From NCBI RefSeq assembly GCF_947623445.1, contig NC_135241.1:15192501-15256500 (forward strand): a stretch of DNA of 64,000 nucleotides. The letters are read 5' to 3'. The position numbers and the translations under genes were made by a program. Under the pieces are notes generated by a model that was given only the letters and a program-made list of their open reading frames with translations, was not told the origin of the DNA and searched no databases. Source of the stretch: Clavelina lepadiformis (lineage: Eukaryota > Chordata > Ascidiacea > Aplousobranchia > Clavelinidae). Each line of letters begins with the position of its first letter. Position 1 is the first letter of the stretch. Positions 32,301 through 47,705 of this stretch are shown in pieces.

Positions 32301-35300
32301 CCTTCTCCTTTTGTGCACTGTTTAAGGTAGTATTCTTCTTTCGTTTCCTAGTCGTTGTTATTTTTGAATCCAGACCGATGGCAACCTTGTCTATAATCAT
32401 ATTCTCACGAATCCGAATCTTTAAAATTTGACACGTCCCCATCCCACAGATGTCATGACCTTGGAACTTAGGTATAAAGCCAAAGAGCAATTAAGGTTTT
32501 ATTATCCAGAATTATTCTGGTCCTAAAATAAAATATAATTAGTTACGTAAGACGTGACTGTAAACTATATAACACTTATATAAATAAACTCTTAGCATTA
32601 AGCAGCCGACCATGCGACACTACGCTTACTACTCAATAGTGTCGTGCAGATGAAAACCAACACCAAACGCAAGAACCAATTAAGGCGGCGACAAACACCA
32701 AAAAATGCTATAAAATCTTTGTTTGTTTTATTATACAGTGAATTTACCAAAAGACTGGTTACTCGAAAAATCCTCCGTGGGGCTCTCTGAAATTTTGCAT
32801 GTTAATTTAGTATGCTTTGAACTACCATTCCATAAAATGCCATCAAAAAAACATGATTCAATTTTTTTTACAGAGGGTTAAAATAAACACTTGAATTTTT
32901 GGAATAAACAATTTTAGCTACTTTCATGCTAATTTTTAGCATAATTCTGCACGCGACCTGGGACATTGAAACACGCCAACTGCTAGGGTAATTCCCAGGC
33001 TAAAAAACAACTCCAACCATGCTGCATGGACTGCCCGCAGCATGCGTGCCCGCTGCATGCGTGCACGCTAACCATTGGTCTAAACATGTTTTTTAAAGCC
33101 CTACGTAGGATCTCCAACAAATTCATAAAGATCTTAGTTTTAGGTGCTTGACGCCTCCTGGCAGCGTGATTATTGATTATGCGCGAGGCAGAAAAGGAAA
33201 ACAAACAGCAAAAGGAATGTCACCACAACAGACATTTGCGAAAACAACTTATTCCGATGAAAAGGCCTTGTTTTGTCACCATGTATAATTTAGATTTAGA
33301 TTTAGTTTTATCATTTAGATAGGCCTACTAAAATTTAGAATTTAAATGATAAAACTGAATTGTCAAATATAATGTTGTCTGGTTGTTTGTTGCGGTATGA
33401 TTTTAGATATAACACAGGCTGACAAATGTGCAAAGTGAGAATGAATTGCTGGTAAATGTGCAACTTCAAAGTGAACGTCTCAATATGAAAAGTCTATAGC
33501 TAAACTAAATCAGGCTTGTTTGTCACTGTATAAAAAAAGTTCGAAAAGTTCGTAATTTCTTTGATATGAAAAGTGTTGGACTTGATAGCGAACGTGATTG
33601 CCGATGGTCGACAGCTAAAAAAACTTCAATTCATAGTTAGTTGACCAAATTGGTAAGTCCGTCTTTTACCTATTTTTCGGAATCCGTAAAAATCCGTTCG
33701 ATTTCCGGCTTTTAAGTCCTCCCCCAAATTCAATATGTTCGATAAACCATAGATACAGTATTACGTTACAAGTGTAATGTAATATCTATGAATAAGCATT
33801 GCTCAGGTCATTGTTCTTACTGCAAGACGATTTATCAAATTTATACGCGAACGGTCACGACTAGGTATCCCAAAAACCGAACTGGCAGACGTGACGAAAC
33901 GGTTCCGGAAGCTTCTAGAGCTGCTGCACCCACGACCTTCCAAAAGGAAGAAGTGAATTTCGAAAAGAGAAATAAATAAATATCACTCCACAGCTGACTC
34001 CACTCGTCTTTCCACACAAGTACGGAAGCAAACTAACATGTTCTTAATCAAAATAGAACCTTTTGATATATTTTAGTTAGCCTACTTTTCTATGTAGTAA
34101 CCTAAATTATTTTATATCATCACCTAACCGCATGATGATTAATGACTTTTGCTTCTATGGAAACTGCTATTCTACTTAAGTAGAATCTTTTGGCATTTTT
34201 AAAGCAAGCTTGCACAATTAAAACATGACACGCTGTTTATTCTTGAGTGATAGAAAACTCAGCATTAAAGCCTAAAAAATCAGCGTTCTATTTTCACGTA
34301 TGGCGTAGTCGTTGGGGACTATTATAACGTATTGAAATAGATGATTTCGATACGTATTGCTTTCGCATTATTATTGTTATAATAACTTAAGAATAATAAA
34401 TAATTCTTCTTTTTTTTCTTCTCCTCAACATTTTCTTTCGGCCTGCCTAACTCGCGTAAACAAAATCGTATATGAGCGTGATCATGAGAGTAATTTGCTT
34501 AGAAATCCCCCGAAAACCATCAAAAATAGACACTTTCAGAGATTGTAAACCCCTTTACGTAATACTTCAATTACATTTATATCCGGTAACGCGTTAAGGA
34601 AATATAGGGCATTTTGTTAAGGGTACTTGGGATATCTTCAAAAATCTCGTGATCTTGCGTTACTACTCTTTTCGTTGTCATATTTTCTTCAAAGTTTTTG
34701 GAAACAAGTACTGTGGTAAATGGATGACCTGACATGAAATCGGAATTGGTCACGTTACCACAACTACTGCAAAACGTCCGTAAATTCCCGATGTCCTAAG
34801 TAATATAATTCTTAAAGTACTTACTGTATTTTAACACAATGAAACTGTAGTCGATTGTTTATCTTTTTACCCTCCATCTAACCATTGTTCAACAACCAAA
34901 TTAATTTCGCAATCTGAGAGTAATAGCCCAAAATAAGTCTTACTCAGAAAACTTTAAAAATTTAAGGTAACTTTTTTCAACTAATATTTTAAGTCTGATT
35001 AAAATCAATTCTAACAGACGTTCGTAAAGGCTTGAAAAATATACAAGTCTTACTTTTACTTTTATCTTATGTCTAAAGGAGATTCTCCACAATCGGTGGG
35101 CTTAGCATGCTTAGAGACAAATCTAAAAACCTTCTTCGATTTTATATTTTCAACCGATATTTTCAACTGTTTTTTGTTAAAAATTGAAAAAGTTGTTCTA
35201 AATAAATTTTTGACAATTTTAAAATGCAAGCTACTTAGTAATAATAACATAACCACCAGTTTTCAGATTGATCACCTCACTATTTCACCCAGAAATCGCA

Positions 35301-35687
35301 AAAAACTTCTGAAAATATGCTGTTTTCAACGTTTAATAACTGCCTTATAATTTAAGATATTGTCATGTAATTTCATATCTTGGTGGCAAAGATCCCCTCA
35401 AGTGTAAAAGGACAACTTGATTTAAACACGCGCACAGGAGTTATGGCTCAAAGCATGTTATGAGTAAGGCTGGTAAAAGTCATTAAAGTCATACTATGTT
35501 GGTGGTACAGAAAGTTGTCAAACAGATAAAAGTGAAAAAACTACGTTATAGTGCTACGGTTTAAGAAGTTATAAAGTCATATTTTCTGTTTTAGATCATA
35601 AAATGTGACTTTTCGTTTTTACTTTAAAATACAAACATTAAACCATAGTAGAGTAGAGATACAGGTCAAGTAGAGTAGAGTAGACCA

Positions 35688-35846
35688 GATATTTCTCCAG
35701 CATTGTATGCAAAATTGTTAAAATGCCAGTCGACTTCAGCGTCTGTGGAGCGATCATTTTCCGTTTTGAAATGAATGATTCGTCCAAACAGAAATTTTGC
35801 AGATGCAAACATTGTAGCCTACACTACATAAAATTGTATTTGAATG
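35688..35846 (+). pseudogene. hAT C-terminal relic, copy B
   Basis: Same as 16345-16503; part of the repeated interval. Confidence 0.6.
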
Positions 35847-36512
35847 GTTATTGATAAGATGCATTGGACATTTGAATTTTTACAGTAATTTTCAAGTGAA
35901 ACAGAAAAGTCTTTTATTCGTTGTTGGAGTATGTCAAGGTTCTAAATACATGTAAAAACTTACATATGAGTTGTTAATTACGGAGATTAGCATGAATTTG
36001 ATGCTTTAAAAATAAAGTCATGTATTGTCATACATTTCAAAAAATAAAGTCATATGTCATAAAAAATGGCCATACTGATAACTCATTAATTAATTATCAG
36101 TGATAAGTAATCGAACAAAAAATGTGCCATCAACGAAAAAAAGAAAGATACCGAAACGCCAATGCCCCCCGAAATTTTGTTTGTGAAGGGGCAAGACCCA
36201 ACATCCTTTACGCTTGCGTGAGCAGCATTACATGGTCTGACGGATTTTGCTGACTAACAGATGACAGATGTTAACCGAAATAACAAAGGCAAATCATAAT
36301 GACGCCATAATAAAAAGCAATCTAAAATTTTACATTTATGATCTTGTATTGTGTAGGCACCTGGAAACTGTGACAATAATCATGAATAACACTTCTTGCA
36401 TATTGGCTCTAAACGTGTCAGTGACAGAGTTGTAAGTCGTGTAGGGCTTTTCGGGTCGGGTTCGGGTTTAAGTTTAAAAAAACTTCGAGCCAGATTCGGG
36501 CCCGAATTTATA

Positions 36513-36823
36513 CTCACACTCTGTCACATTTATACATTTATCATCTACGTGATACCTGAGTGATCTGTCCAAGGTTACCACAAGATATTTTGGGGCGGTA
36601 CAGAAGGTCACACGCTTGCCGTTAATGATAAATTTTAAGCTGAAATTTTGCTTCCTTGGAAGGATTCCGACACCATTTTGGTTTTATCGAGCTTCAACCT
36701 CCATTTCCGGAGGTAAGCCAGCCGATAGAGTAGTCATGTCCCGGCAAGGAGTACCCTCCACTCTTTCCCATTTCCTTGTCGAAAGTTCGATCGCCAGGTC
36801 TTCCGCGTAAGCATACTTAGATG
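36513..36823 (-). pseudogene. Non-LTR reverse transcriptase relic, copy B
   Basis: Same as 17170-17480; part of the repeated interval. Confidence 0.7.
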
Positions 36824-37845
36824 ACATTGTGCTCGGTATATAGGTCATGGGTGTAGGTGTTAAAGAGACGTTGTTGATGAATGCATGGGTAACTAATAAT
36901 CAACTAAGTAGCTTATACTATCACAAATTTAACAAATGAAAAGCAATTATCGAAGGCGTAGTCATAACCAGCGTTATGACTTTTACGAAATATCTTTAAG
37001 TAAGCAAATACTATAATAAACTTATTCACCTGTTTACCTTGAACTGTTTTACCACATATATGCTGTAGGCATATTATATCGTACGCTATAAATTATATTA
37101 TTGCACATATATTAATTATCCGATACTTTTATTTAACAATATTTGCTTTTAACATACACAACCCTTCTGCCAAATGTTGACAAATTGAATAAAATAAATT
37201 TGCAAAATGATGTCAGCATTAAATGACCAGATCAGATCAGCACAAATGACTCAATTATAAAAAGTCTTAAACCACAAAAGACATAATTTCGACTCCAATA
37301 AACACATGAAAAGATATGGACAGCTAAATATAAAACGATTATATTTTTCAACTTAAGGTTCTATGCATTTCCTTAATCTTGGTAAACAAGAAACATAAAG
37401 GTGGTCTTTCAACAGCTGGGCATGTTCGACAATACGTCATAATGTAAATCGAGATTACAATAGACGTTCAACATAATTTTTTCGGAAGCTTTAAGCTCTG
37501 TAATGACGACGCGTTAACTATGTTTGAGTAGGATTCTTAAGTTTAGTAGCTACTGTTGACAAACAACCAGTGGCTTATATGAGAAAATTTGAGCTTTCTT
37601 GGCGAGTGTTTTATTTCCGTGATTAAGCTTTGCTAATCGAACACAGTTCCAGAATAAAATTAAGCAGAGAGAATCGAGGTTTAATCGGAAAGTAGACCGT
37701 ACAGATTTGTGCTATACCTTATAAATAGGTTAAATGTGATTATGATAGATGTTTACGATAAATCCCGAAGAATGCTTGGTCGTTAACTGATACCCTGGGT
37801 CCTGGTTTTGATTTTTAGAACCGCAGACTTTTTAATTTGTCCATA

Positions 37846-40800
37846 ATGTATTGCACTTCATGTGGATTGCGTTTTAACCGTTCGAGCTTTATCTTTTGCT
37901 CCAAATGTTCTCAACTACTCTGTCACATTTGTCAAAACGATCATAAACACGCCGAGCTTCAGAAAGACGACGTGATCGACGTCGGCCAACTGACAAGCTT
38001 TTTTCAGGTTGAGGCAACCGAATGTACAAGTTTGTGCAGAAATAAACACGGTATAAGTATATAGGCTACTTATACATTCAGTATAAGGTCCTGAAATATG
38101 TAAAATGATTGTAATTTTGTACAAAACCTGACCTGAGTCATGCACCTGCTTAAAAAATTCCTGTTTCATATTATTTCAAAAATAAATTCCTCGATTTAGA
38201 TAAAAGTGCGGATTACTTTTGTGAGATTTGCCAAGAATTCATCTGTCATTCGTGCCTTACCTTTTATCATCAACATTCAAAGAAAAAAAGGCTGCAAAAA
38301 TATTCCGATCAAATTCAAAATGCTCTCACAGGATGCGAAACCATGATCTTATCGAAAGGTAAAACAATCATATAGAGTTTAAAACATTAAAAGGAGATCA
38401 AAAATTTTCAAACTCTTTATAGTTAGTTATACAACGGATATTTATATCTTTTCCGCTGGCATATCTTTTTCTCATATGCAGAAAGTAACCTCGAACGTGC
38501 GATCAAGAATTTGAAACAAAAAGAAGCAGAAAAATCGTTACAAATAAGGAAAGCTGAAGAAGCCATCAGGTTTTCGTCACAGGAGATGTTGTTCAAAGTG
38601 AGTAGCCTATACCGGAAAACTTATTTTGAAGGTCAAATGTATAAAATATGTAAGCTTCATGTAGATATGTTATTAACTTGTATCTACTTTTAAACTAAGA
38701 TTTATCGAATATCACGAAACTATTTTTGTGCAGGTTGCTATGGCGATTCAAAAGCGTGAGAAATTTCTTCGTAATCGGTATTTTTCTGCCTTCCAAAGCC
38801 AACTCAAAACAACGAAAAAAACAATTGAAAACATTCAAAGTTTCCTTGATCTTTTTAAAAAAGCAAAACAAGTTGTGACTAAAATGAAAGAATCCAAAAC
38901 CATACCCACAGAAAAAGATCTATTTTTCAATCTCTCCGCTATGAACAGGTGACCAAATAGGTTATAGCCTAACATTTATTGAGATATGCAATGTTTCAAC
39001 ATTATAGAAACACCTCCAAGTTTTCACAATTACCACGATTCGTAAAGCAGCAGACAAATCTGGAGACCTTGCGGCATGCAAGTAATTTTATAATATTTTA
39101 GACTTGATTTGAGTTTCCTGACTGCTTCAAACCCAGATGATGATATAAAACCTCTCAAAATTTTAAAATTACCGGAGAACAAAATTGACGAAATGTGTCA
39201 AACGTTGCTCAGATTCAAGGAAAGAAAAGTCCGCTTAAATGGTAAGTATATGACTGATTATTACTTTCCGTATTACTTCGAGTACAACAGGCTAAATAGT
39301 CAGCCACTATACGTTTATATAGCGTACTAAATAAAATGGTTAATAAAGGTCCCTTATATATTTACAACTGATAAAGCAGACTGAAAGTTGTGTTTAAGTT
39401 ACCAAAAGTATCTTTTAACCTCATTCGTGTATCTGGTTATTGCTATAGATAAATTGTAGGTTTCAACGTATACCTAAAAATACAGGAAATCCAAAAACGG
39501 CACCAGCGAATTGTATGAATAAAACGGAACACAACATATCTTTTCTGGAGGAAGATGTAATTAGTATTGGGGAAACGGATGAAGAGTTGGGAGAATTTTT
39601 CATTGTCAGTGATCCTGTCAAGGTCTCACCGTTATTACAGTTTAATTTCTATGAATTAATTCAAATTAAAGTTTTAAGATTTAGTTCAACTTTTAATGTT
39701 AATAGGCGAACATGGGAAATCATTAAACGATTTCTACCATATATGCTTATATACATATAGGTGCAAGGAATAACTGGACAAGGAAAACAAGTTTTACGTG
39801 GACCATCTTTTCTTCAAGAATTAAATGGAACGTCCCCTTTGATAAACGGGGTATACAAACAATAAATGGTTCGCCATCAAAGAGATAACTTCAAAGAAAT
39901 GTTTTGACTTTAAACAATGTGAAATTTTTAGTTTCGCAAAGAAGAAAGTTATTTCAATCAAGCTGAGAAAACTAGAAGGGATGACACGAATGATAACTAT
40001 ATACATAATTGTTCAGAATTAGAGCACCAACTCAAAAAAACTTCATCTAAAGAAACACAAACTTGTAAGTATACTTTGAATTTATTATAAACATGATAAT
40101 AGCCCTATAGTGGAAAATTTAGGGATTGTTCTCGAAGAAACTCTCTTTAGTTTTTATTTATCGCTAATTGTTTCACTTTTCCAAATGAAAATCAGTGAAG
40201 TCAATTTCTCATTCTGCTCTCAATGCTGCACGGAGTAAGTTGAAGGTTCAAGACAAAGATGAAAAAGCTTTGAGGAGCAGAAGCACAGGAAGCATATACA
40301 AAGTAGGTTATATTGTTATACAAAATGCTTCCATACTAAGAATTTAGGAACTTGGTTGACGTTATTGATTACAAAGTCAACAGAAGGAAAATACGAAATT
40401 TAGCCTAATAACATCAAATACATACAAGGCACAACTGGTGAGATTTAAAATTTTTCTTCCAACGTTCGAGTTAGTTTCATCAGGTTAACAAAACGTTAGT
40501 AGAAATAAATTTCTGTATCTCACGAGATGTGCCTTGTATTTGATATTGTTATGCCTGGTGGCAACCATAGTACTTTTAGTCTAATACAGGTTCACAATTG
40601 AACCATATACTATATATCATCTTATTGTTTTCATACTTTTGATTAAGCTAATATAACAATTCCGTTACATCGAATTTAATATTTTATTTCTTTAATTCAC
40701 TTAGAAGAGCTACAGACCAATACTAAGTCAAAGCGAAGCAAAAACATCATCTGATGGCAGAAATCGACGTTTCATCACGAATGCAAATGATCTGAAAAAC

Positions 40801-41025
40801 AAAGGCTCTGTTGGAAGAACACCAACGGAAAAGAAAATAAATGGCGTCAGGTGGCAATTAGATGAGGCTACACGAGGTTATTCGCGTTTAATTCTTGATC
40901 ATCATTCACTGTATCATAAAAATGACCACCACATATCCAGGACATCGTCACGGAAGAAACAGATTTTACGAACCGCAAAAGAGCAAGTTCTGAATAATCC
41001 AAAGTTAAAATTTACATTGTTGTAG
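37846..41025 (+). CDS. TRIM-like tandem B-box protein, copy B
   Basis: All eleven exons of the gene at 18503-21682 recur at +19,343 with the same frames and splice sites. No difference was seen, so this is probably the same gene counted twice by the assembly. Confidence 0.65.
40403..40555. mobile_element. Intronic inverted-repeat element, copy B
   Basis: Same as 21060-21212; part of the repeated interval. Confidence 0.6.
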
Positions 41026-42372
41026 AACCGATACCTTATCGAAGATAACCTTATTTCCTGTCTTTAAACTTTCATAATTCGCTTATGATGTCAAGATCTT
41101 TAAACACTTTCCGCACCGCAACCCTTTTGAACAACCCGATTTTAGCTATGACCTCTTCCAGAAGTAGCTGTTTTGTTCTGGACATTCTGACGTAAAAATG
41201 TTGCTTGACTCAGCGCAAAATTTTCGATCTAAGCCTTGAATTTGGAGTTTTTATTTATGTTTTTCTTGTTTGTAAGTTAAGTTGGTAACTTTATAAGTTT
41301 CCCTCACCCCGAGAAAGCAATCTTCAAGGTTTTTGAGCGGAATAATTATGCCGAGTCATGCCAAACCTCTACGTCACAATGCCTAAAACAAATTTGGCAC
41401 GCCACCGGTTACCGACTTTGGAAAAATCGACTTTAGTAAACTGCTAGCCGGTTACACAATCGGGGTGTTTTCCTTGGGGTAACCATGATTTCAAAATAAC
41501 TCCTGCATGCAGATAGTACAAATTGGGTTTATGCTTTGTTTGCGTGTTTTTTCGCCATTCATTAATCTACGTCTACAGAACAGTCGAACAGATGGGCTTA
41601 AAATGAAATTATTTTAAGTTCAACTCTTTGTAATTTTGCGCATTTTACGTCAAAGATTACTCATAAATAAAATCTAACTTTTCAAAAAAGCTTGTTTGGC
41701 ACTAGTGACAGTGATAAGTCACCCAATTCATCACGTGACCAATAAATTACGTTAGCAGAAGATTTCGGACAATCCAATATCGATGATGTCCAGAAATAAT
41801 CGATCGATCGCAGAAATAATCGAGCAAACAACACACCAATTATCTAGCTCTCACGCGATCTGGAAACCAAGTTCAAGAAAACGACATCCTCCAGCATGAT
41901 GAGGCACGCTTGCAAGATCGAAGTTTTTAGCCTTTTTAGTTTTAAATCCTTAGCCATGGAAGTTTAGCTTACCTGACGCCGACCGGCCAGATAATTATAG
42001 CAAAAATTCTGTACCTGGAAATTCTCGTGGACTAGTATTATGCCATGGGCGAATCTTAGTCATCAACCGAAGAAGTTACGTGTTGTGCTATTGTCCAACA
42101 GACTTTGTGGTCGAACTCGTTTCGACAAGCTGACCACGCCTTACCAACTAATTCAGGCATAATGGCGAGTAGCCTATATAGAGAACAGTACAATGAAGAC
42201 GCATACACGGCAACTCAGATGGATTTTTAAGACTGACTTAGGAAACGAACGTGTGGAACAGACTTGGGTGAAGTTTATTCGTTCGAAAAGTATTTTTGGT
42301 CGTAATGCTCTAAGAAATGACTATGTTTATGAGCGAACATTAATAGTACGACTGAAACATTAATTGTGATCA

Positions 42373-42687
42373 TTATTTACGAATACAAACTTTCGGAGGC
42401 GATTGTGTGAGGGTCGAAAAATATAATTTGTACATATGCTGCTGGTCGTGTTCTTTTGTTTCAGAAGTCATTAGGTTTGTGTAAGCGAAATAAACATTAA
42501 AACCCACTGACAACCCAAGGCTGTCCCTAAGTTGGTTTTCATTGCACAAATTAGACATTGGCGAGGCACAAGCAAATGTGACATCAACATCAACCAAGCA
42601 ATAAACATTTACTTCACAGTCACAACCATGTTTAAATAACGCGTTAATAATCTCTTGCTGCAAAAACTTGGTTTCCCCTTCAAGCAT
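42373..42687 (-). CDS. Unassigned small ORF, copy B
   Basis: Same 104-codon frame as 23030-23344. Confidence 0.2.
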   Translation of the reverse strand: MLEGETKFLQQEIINALFKHGCDCEVNVYCLVDVDVTFACASPMSNLCNENQLRDSLGLSVGFNVYFAYTNLMTSETKEHDQQHMYKLYFSTLTQSPPKVCIRK

Positions 42688-43948
42688 TTCCACGACTATC
42701 TATCAATTTAAATTTCTAAATGTCTTGTCTAACCCTTACAAAAGTGATGGTGGCTGTACCGTGTTAACCCAAGTTTATAGCAAAATAAAAACAAGATATA
42801 AATTGGTACTCTTTATTTTTGATTTTTCTACACGAGCTTTCGCAAACATAAGCTTGTTTCTTCAGGTGTATTACGATTTTTTTTGCTTTGTACTACGAAA
42901 TGTTACAAAGGTGCGTTACCTTAACAGCATAGTGCCACCGTGTTTTGAACCCAGGCCTATTGCTTTCCTTACATCCGAGAAGACATTTCCAAATTATTTT
43001 TTTATGTGACCAACATACGGTTTTTCAAGGAGTGTCGTTTCACGACTTGTTTATGAAGCCTTTTTAATCAAAACAAAAAAGGCCAAAAGAGCTTAATATC
43101 TAAAGGTGCCAATTTTTGGAATAAATTATGAAATAAATTGAAAAATCACAAAGTAGTAAATTACACAAATGCTTCTTTATAAAATCGAGATCTGAAGTGC
43201 TGCAGGGAAATTGTTGTTGAGGTGGAAGTACAGTATATAATTCTATATGTTGTTGTAAGATTTCTTTTATGTATTATTTATTTCATTTCATTTATTCCTG
43301 TAACATTTATTTTTTGCACTTGACATGAGGCCAGCCTTACTCTTCATCTGATTTGCTATAGAATCTGGGGCGGCAGACTTTGATGACTGCAAGGTCATTC
43401 GCCACCTCTCGCCAAGCAACTGTAATTTTGTTAAACTATGTTATTTATTTATTTGACGAAATAAATTCTCTCTCTCTAGTAGCTGGTATACCAGCTCTAA
43501 TAACTGGTGTAGCCTATATCAGCTACTATATTAGGTGTCAACCACTTACCACTCGGCTGTACAGAACTGATATAGCCTAATTAACAAAGATGATACCTTT
43601 CACCAGCTAAGTTTATTTAACGATACGAAGTTGAAAAAGCACAGAAGATCACGTGGCAAATTTTTGCAAGTAGGCTGTAAATATGTAGGCCTATACACAC
43701 GGCGATTTAAAGTGCGAATTCTTATATTCCCAAAATATGAAGTAATCAAATCAGAAGCAATTTCATATCCATATCAAAATCCGAATATAGCTAATCACTC
43801 GAATTGAATGATGCATAAGAGAGCAGGGAAAAAAAGGGTCGCTTTGAAAAAAGCCTCAGTTTTATATCGCTATGCCATCCAATCAGGGAAAGACATCGTT
43901 ATTTATATCAAGCTACATGTACAAAGTACAGTATTCCATAGTAATAAC

Positions 43949-44947
43949 TAGGGCCATTTTTATTTTGACCTAAAAAAAAAATTTTTTGACTTTATTTTTA
44001 TCAAATTTTGACTTTATTTTGACCTAACGAAATTGCTTATTTGTAGAGGCCACAGTTCTTCCTCCAGTTACCCAAACATAATATTTTGTCGATTTCAGAC
44101 CCAAACGTAATATTTTGTCGAAAAGTCAAGGTGTTTTATGGATTATAAAAAGTGCGTCGTGTTTTTTGGCGATAGATTTAGGTAGCTTGTGTTATTTTGT
44201 CCTTGTGAAAAGGGCACTTTGCCTCGATTTTCTCCGCATGGTAAATTCTAATAAACAGCAAATTAAACAGGGAATGCTTGTTGTTGCTCCAATCCAGCTT
44301 GATGGCGTTTACTTTTCCTGTGGCTTTCAACAAAATACTTTTTATCGCACTTCACTATAACCTCGCAAAAATTGCACCTTAAATCACCCCCGAGAGTTGC
44401 ATTAAATTCATCAGAAAAATCTCGACAAATCTGTCTAACTTTTGCTGAAGACGATTTAGCTTGCTTAGGCATTTTTGTATTACAGAATGTCAGTAGGCTA
44501 TTCCTAAAATCCAAACTGTTGATCTTCGAAAATACCACGTTTATGAAGAGGAAGTGTTTTATAAGAATTATTTAAATACGTAACAATGAATAAACAATGG
44601 ACAATTTGCGATAAAAGTTACTGCTGATCCAAGTGGGCATTGTGACTTATTTCCTGCTTTTATGGGTTAATATGGTTTAATTGTGTCGCAGTTCCTGATT
44701 TACAATGCTTCCACGAGGATTTTTACAAGAATTACTCTCAAGAAACACAAAAACTTTGTAAAAAGCCATATTTTGACAAATTTTGACTTTATTGAAAATT
44801 TTGACTTTATTGTAAATTTTGACTTTATTTTGACCTATAAACTTCTTAGAAACAATCCCCTAGGTGCTGAAAACAACTTTATTCTTTGATTCATGGTCAG
44901 ACGAGGTCCTTAAAAATTTTTGACTTTATTGACTTTTGCGGGCCCTA
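43949..44947. mobile_element. hAT element with 8-bp target duplication, copy B
   Basis: Same as 24606-25604, again flanked by GTAATAAC; the zinc-finger frame is at 44263-44472. Confidence 0.8.
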
Positions 44948-45828
44948 GTAATAACTAAAAATCTAACATATTCTACGTCACCGAGATTCTTTTCCACAAG
45001 TACCATCTACCTTCGTACACTCTGAAGATACGACGGCACTTAAAAACATTTATATACTGGGTCTACCTATGTCGGTTTAGGAGTTAAATGTTTGAATGAC
45101 ATGATTAACCAAGGACAGTACAGCTTTCTTAATAATACATTTTATCCAGCTGGAGAACACAGATCATTATTAAAATGCCAATTACATAAATTATTACAAT
45201 CGCCATATAGGCCTACATTACATTACAATACAAGTAGGCCTACGGTTTTCAGTTTATAGGCACCGGTACAACGATGATTAAAACATAGTCCTTGTCCTAT
45301 AGCAGTTACTACAACATTCCGGTACTGTTACCAGGTCTACTCGACAATTATTACGGAAACAAAGTCTTAATAAATCAGGCCAGTTTAGAGTAGGCCTACC
45401 TGCAAAAATAACAACAATATATCAGTTAAAAGTAACCTTCCGTTTAGATTAAGATTTAGCAATAACGTTATTGTATACCGGGAAGTCATTGAACCAAACC
45501 GGCCAAATTCAACTTTTCTTTCAATCAAGTAGATTAGTAGAAGAACATTCTGAAAATATTAAGGCGGCCACTATTTTACGGAAAAAAATTGTGCGTTTAA
45601 AGCTCTTTTTATAGTTTTTCATTATGTAACGTTAATATAAAATAGGCCTAGTAACTTAAACCTAACCGAAATTTTCTTCCAGTGGCAGTCTATAGGCTAG
45701 ACGCAGACTGCAGAGTATAGCAAGAGCACATGCGAGATATTTTGGTAGAAAAATTATTGCACACCAGAAGAAAAACATGATGTCTCCAAAAAGGAAACAC
45801 TAGACCTTTCTCCGATTACTAGCTAATA

Positions 45829-46109
45829 GGTTGCCATCAGGCGCAAATCAAAAATAAGGACGACTTGGAAACGAAAGACGAATACTACCTTAAACAGTGC
45901 ACAACAGGAGAAAGCAACCAATGTTCCTAAAAAAAAAAACAAGACACTCTCTGCATGCTCTTAATTTTGGTATCTCTTTGGTACAAAATGGTATACTAAA
46001 GGTGTCAAAATGCCCAAAATACAAACCTCTGCCCTAAAAATAAGGACGAAAATAAGGACGCAAGTGAAAATAAGGACATTTCTTAGAAAAAAAGGACGGT
46101 ATGGCAACC
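45829..46109 (+). mobile_element. GGTTGCCAT-ended MITE, copy B
   Basis: Same as 26486-26766. The partner at 12703-13043 is represented in copy B only by its right end, 32301-32386. Confidence 0.6.
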
Positions 46110-46116
46110 CTGCCAA

Positions 46117-46540
46117 TAGGGATGGGCCGATACGAACCCAAACCCGAATAGATTCGCCGAATATCGCCTTTATGGAAGATTCGGGCGAACACGAATACCA
46201 ACAATGGCGAAACCGAATACAATATTACTGATAAATTTACTGACTTTCGTAAGAAATGATGATCTAGTTTCCCGACAATGCTAAACTAGAGTCAGCAGTT
46301 CTTACAATGAAGGTCGTTTTCCTAACGATTTTGCTTTTTCGATCGTTTTTTGAACACTATTTTTCGAAAGAAAGCGATTTGTTTGTCGATTACGTCATTT
46401 TAGAAGCCAGATTTGACAACTTTTGGAGGAAATTTTATTGTTCGGTTCTAATACGAATAGATTCGGGATTCGTTCGTGTCGACCTACATGATATTCGGGT
46501 TCGCATGAACCCGAATAATCTTCCTTGCGGCGCATCCCTA
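46117..46540. mobile_element. hAT-like MITE with TAGGGATG termini, copy B
   Basis: Same as 26774-27197. Confidence 0.65.
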
Positions 46541-46979
46541 CTAGCCAATATTGCAAAAGACTGCACCTTGCTTACTACAAACGCCGGACAGGCACACAAG
46601 TCGCAGTGCACACCGGCTGCTTCCTTGCACACCGGAGATCTTGGCAAAAATTGCCATACTTTGCAGTCCGAAGGGCTAGCCTCAATTAAACCCTTAATAA
46701 CTAAAATGAAGGTTTAGCCAACCAGTTCTTCTAACCTAACCGCCTATATCTTTAACTATGAACTGCCTGACCTCGGCTACTTTTGAAGAGCACCTTATAC
46801 TGCTGCAAAGCTAGCACCGGCTGCCTTGTATTTACATAAGCTACCTGTACGTACCGGCAGCTAAACCCTATATACAATGTATTTCATAGTGTACGGGTAC
46901 AAGCCCAGGTTAATCCCATCATCTTCATGACGTGTTGATGATGACATCACTAGCTTAGCCTACATGAAACCATCTAACC

Positions 46980-47705
46980 CAGTGGTTCTCAACCTGTAGG
47001 ACGTGTACCACGAGTGGTACGCGAAGTCATTTCAGGTGGTATGCAGTAAATGCATTTATTTTTAAGTCAAGTTACAGTTTTAAGAAAACGTTAAGCTAAT
47101 TTTTACTAACGTAATAAATGTCTTCATCATAATGCATAGTTAAATATTTTATGCGTCATCAATGATTGGAATTATTATCTTTTTGGATTGTATTCAAATT
47201 GCTCTTATGACATCATACCAAAACAACAAAGAAACACAAAACTTGACTACCAGTATCTCGCAAAGTTGAAAAAGACACCTACAATATCATGCTTATGACA
47301 GTAGAAGTTTAAGCTGGTGAGATATGAAAGTAAATTACTTCAGTAGCCTAATATACAGAAATTGGAGAAATGAAAGGTTTTAATGTAGAACGAAAAATAC
47401 TGTAATCCACTTTGTTTGAAAAGATGTGAAAATGTAAATAGCTGTTCTGTTGTTTTTTATTTACTTTGGACATTTAATGAGGCAAGAAGGTAACCAAAAA
47501 GTAACCACTGTAGCATAGCTAAAGATGGCATGGATTGTCAAAGCATCCTATGAAGTTTTCCTTCTCCTAGCCCAAAACTTGAAGGCTCATACCACTACTG
47601 ATGACGCTAATCCTACAAGCAGCAGAAATACATGTCCGGTGCCTGATTGGAAAAAAAGATGTGACAAATTTGGATAGTGTGTCTCCTTCCAATGACACTG
47701 TAATT
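46980..47705 (+). pseudogene. hAT (ZBED5/Buster-like) relic, copy B
   Basis: Same as 27637-28362. Confidence 0.6.

Noticed and set aside
18503..41025. Two tandem paralogues of the TRIM-like gene
   Set aside because: No differences were seen and the surrounding 19 kb is equally repeated up to a gap edge, so an assembly overlap explains it better than gene duplication.
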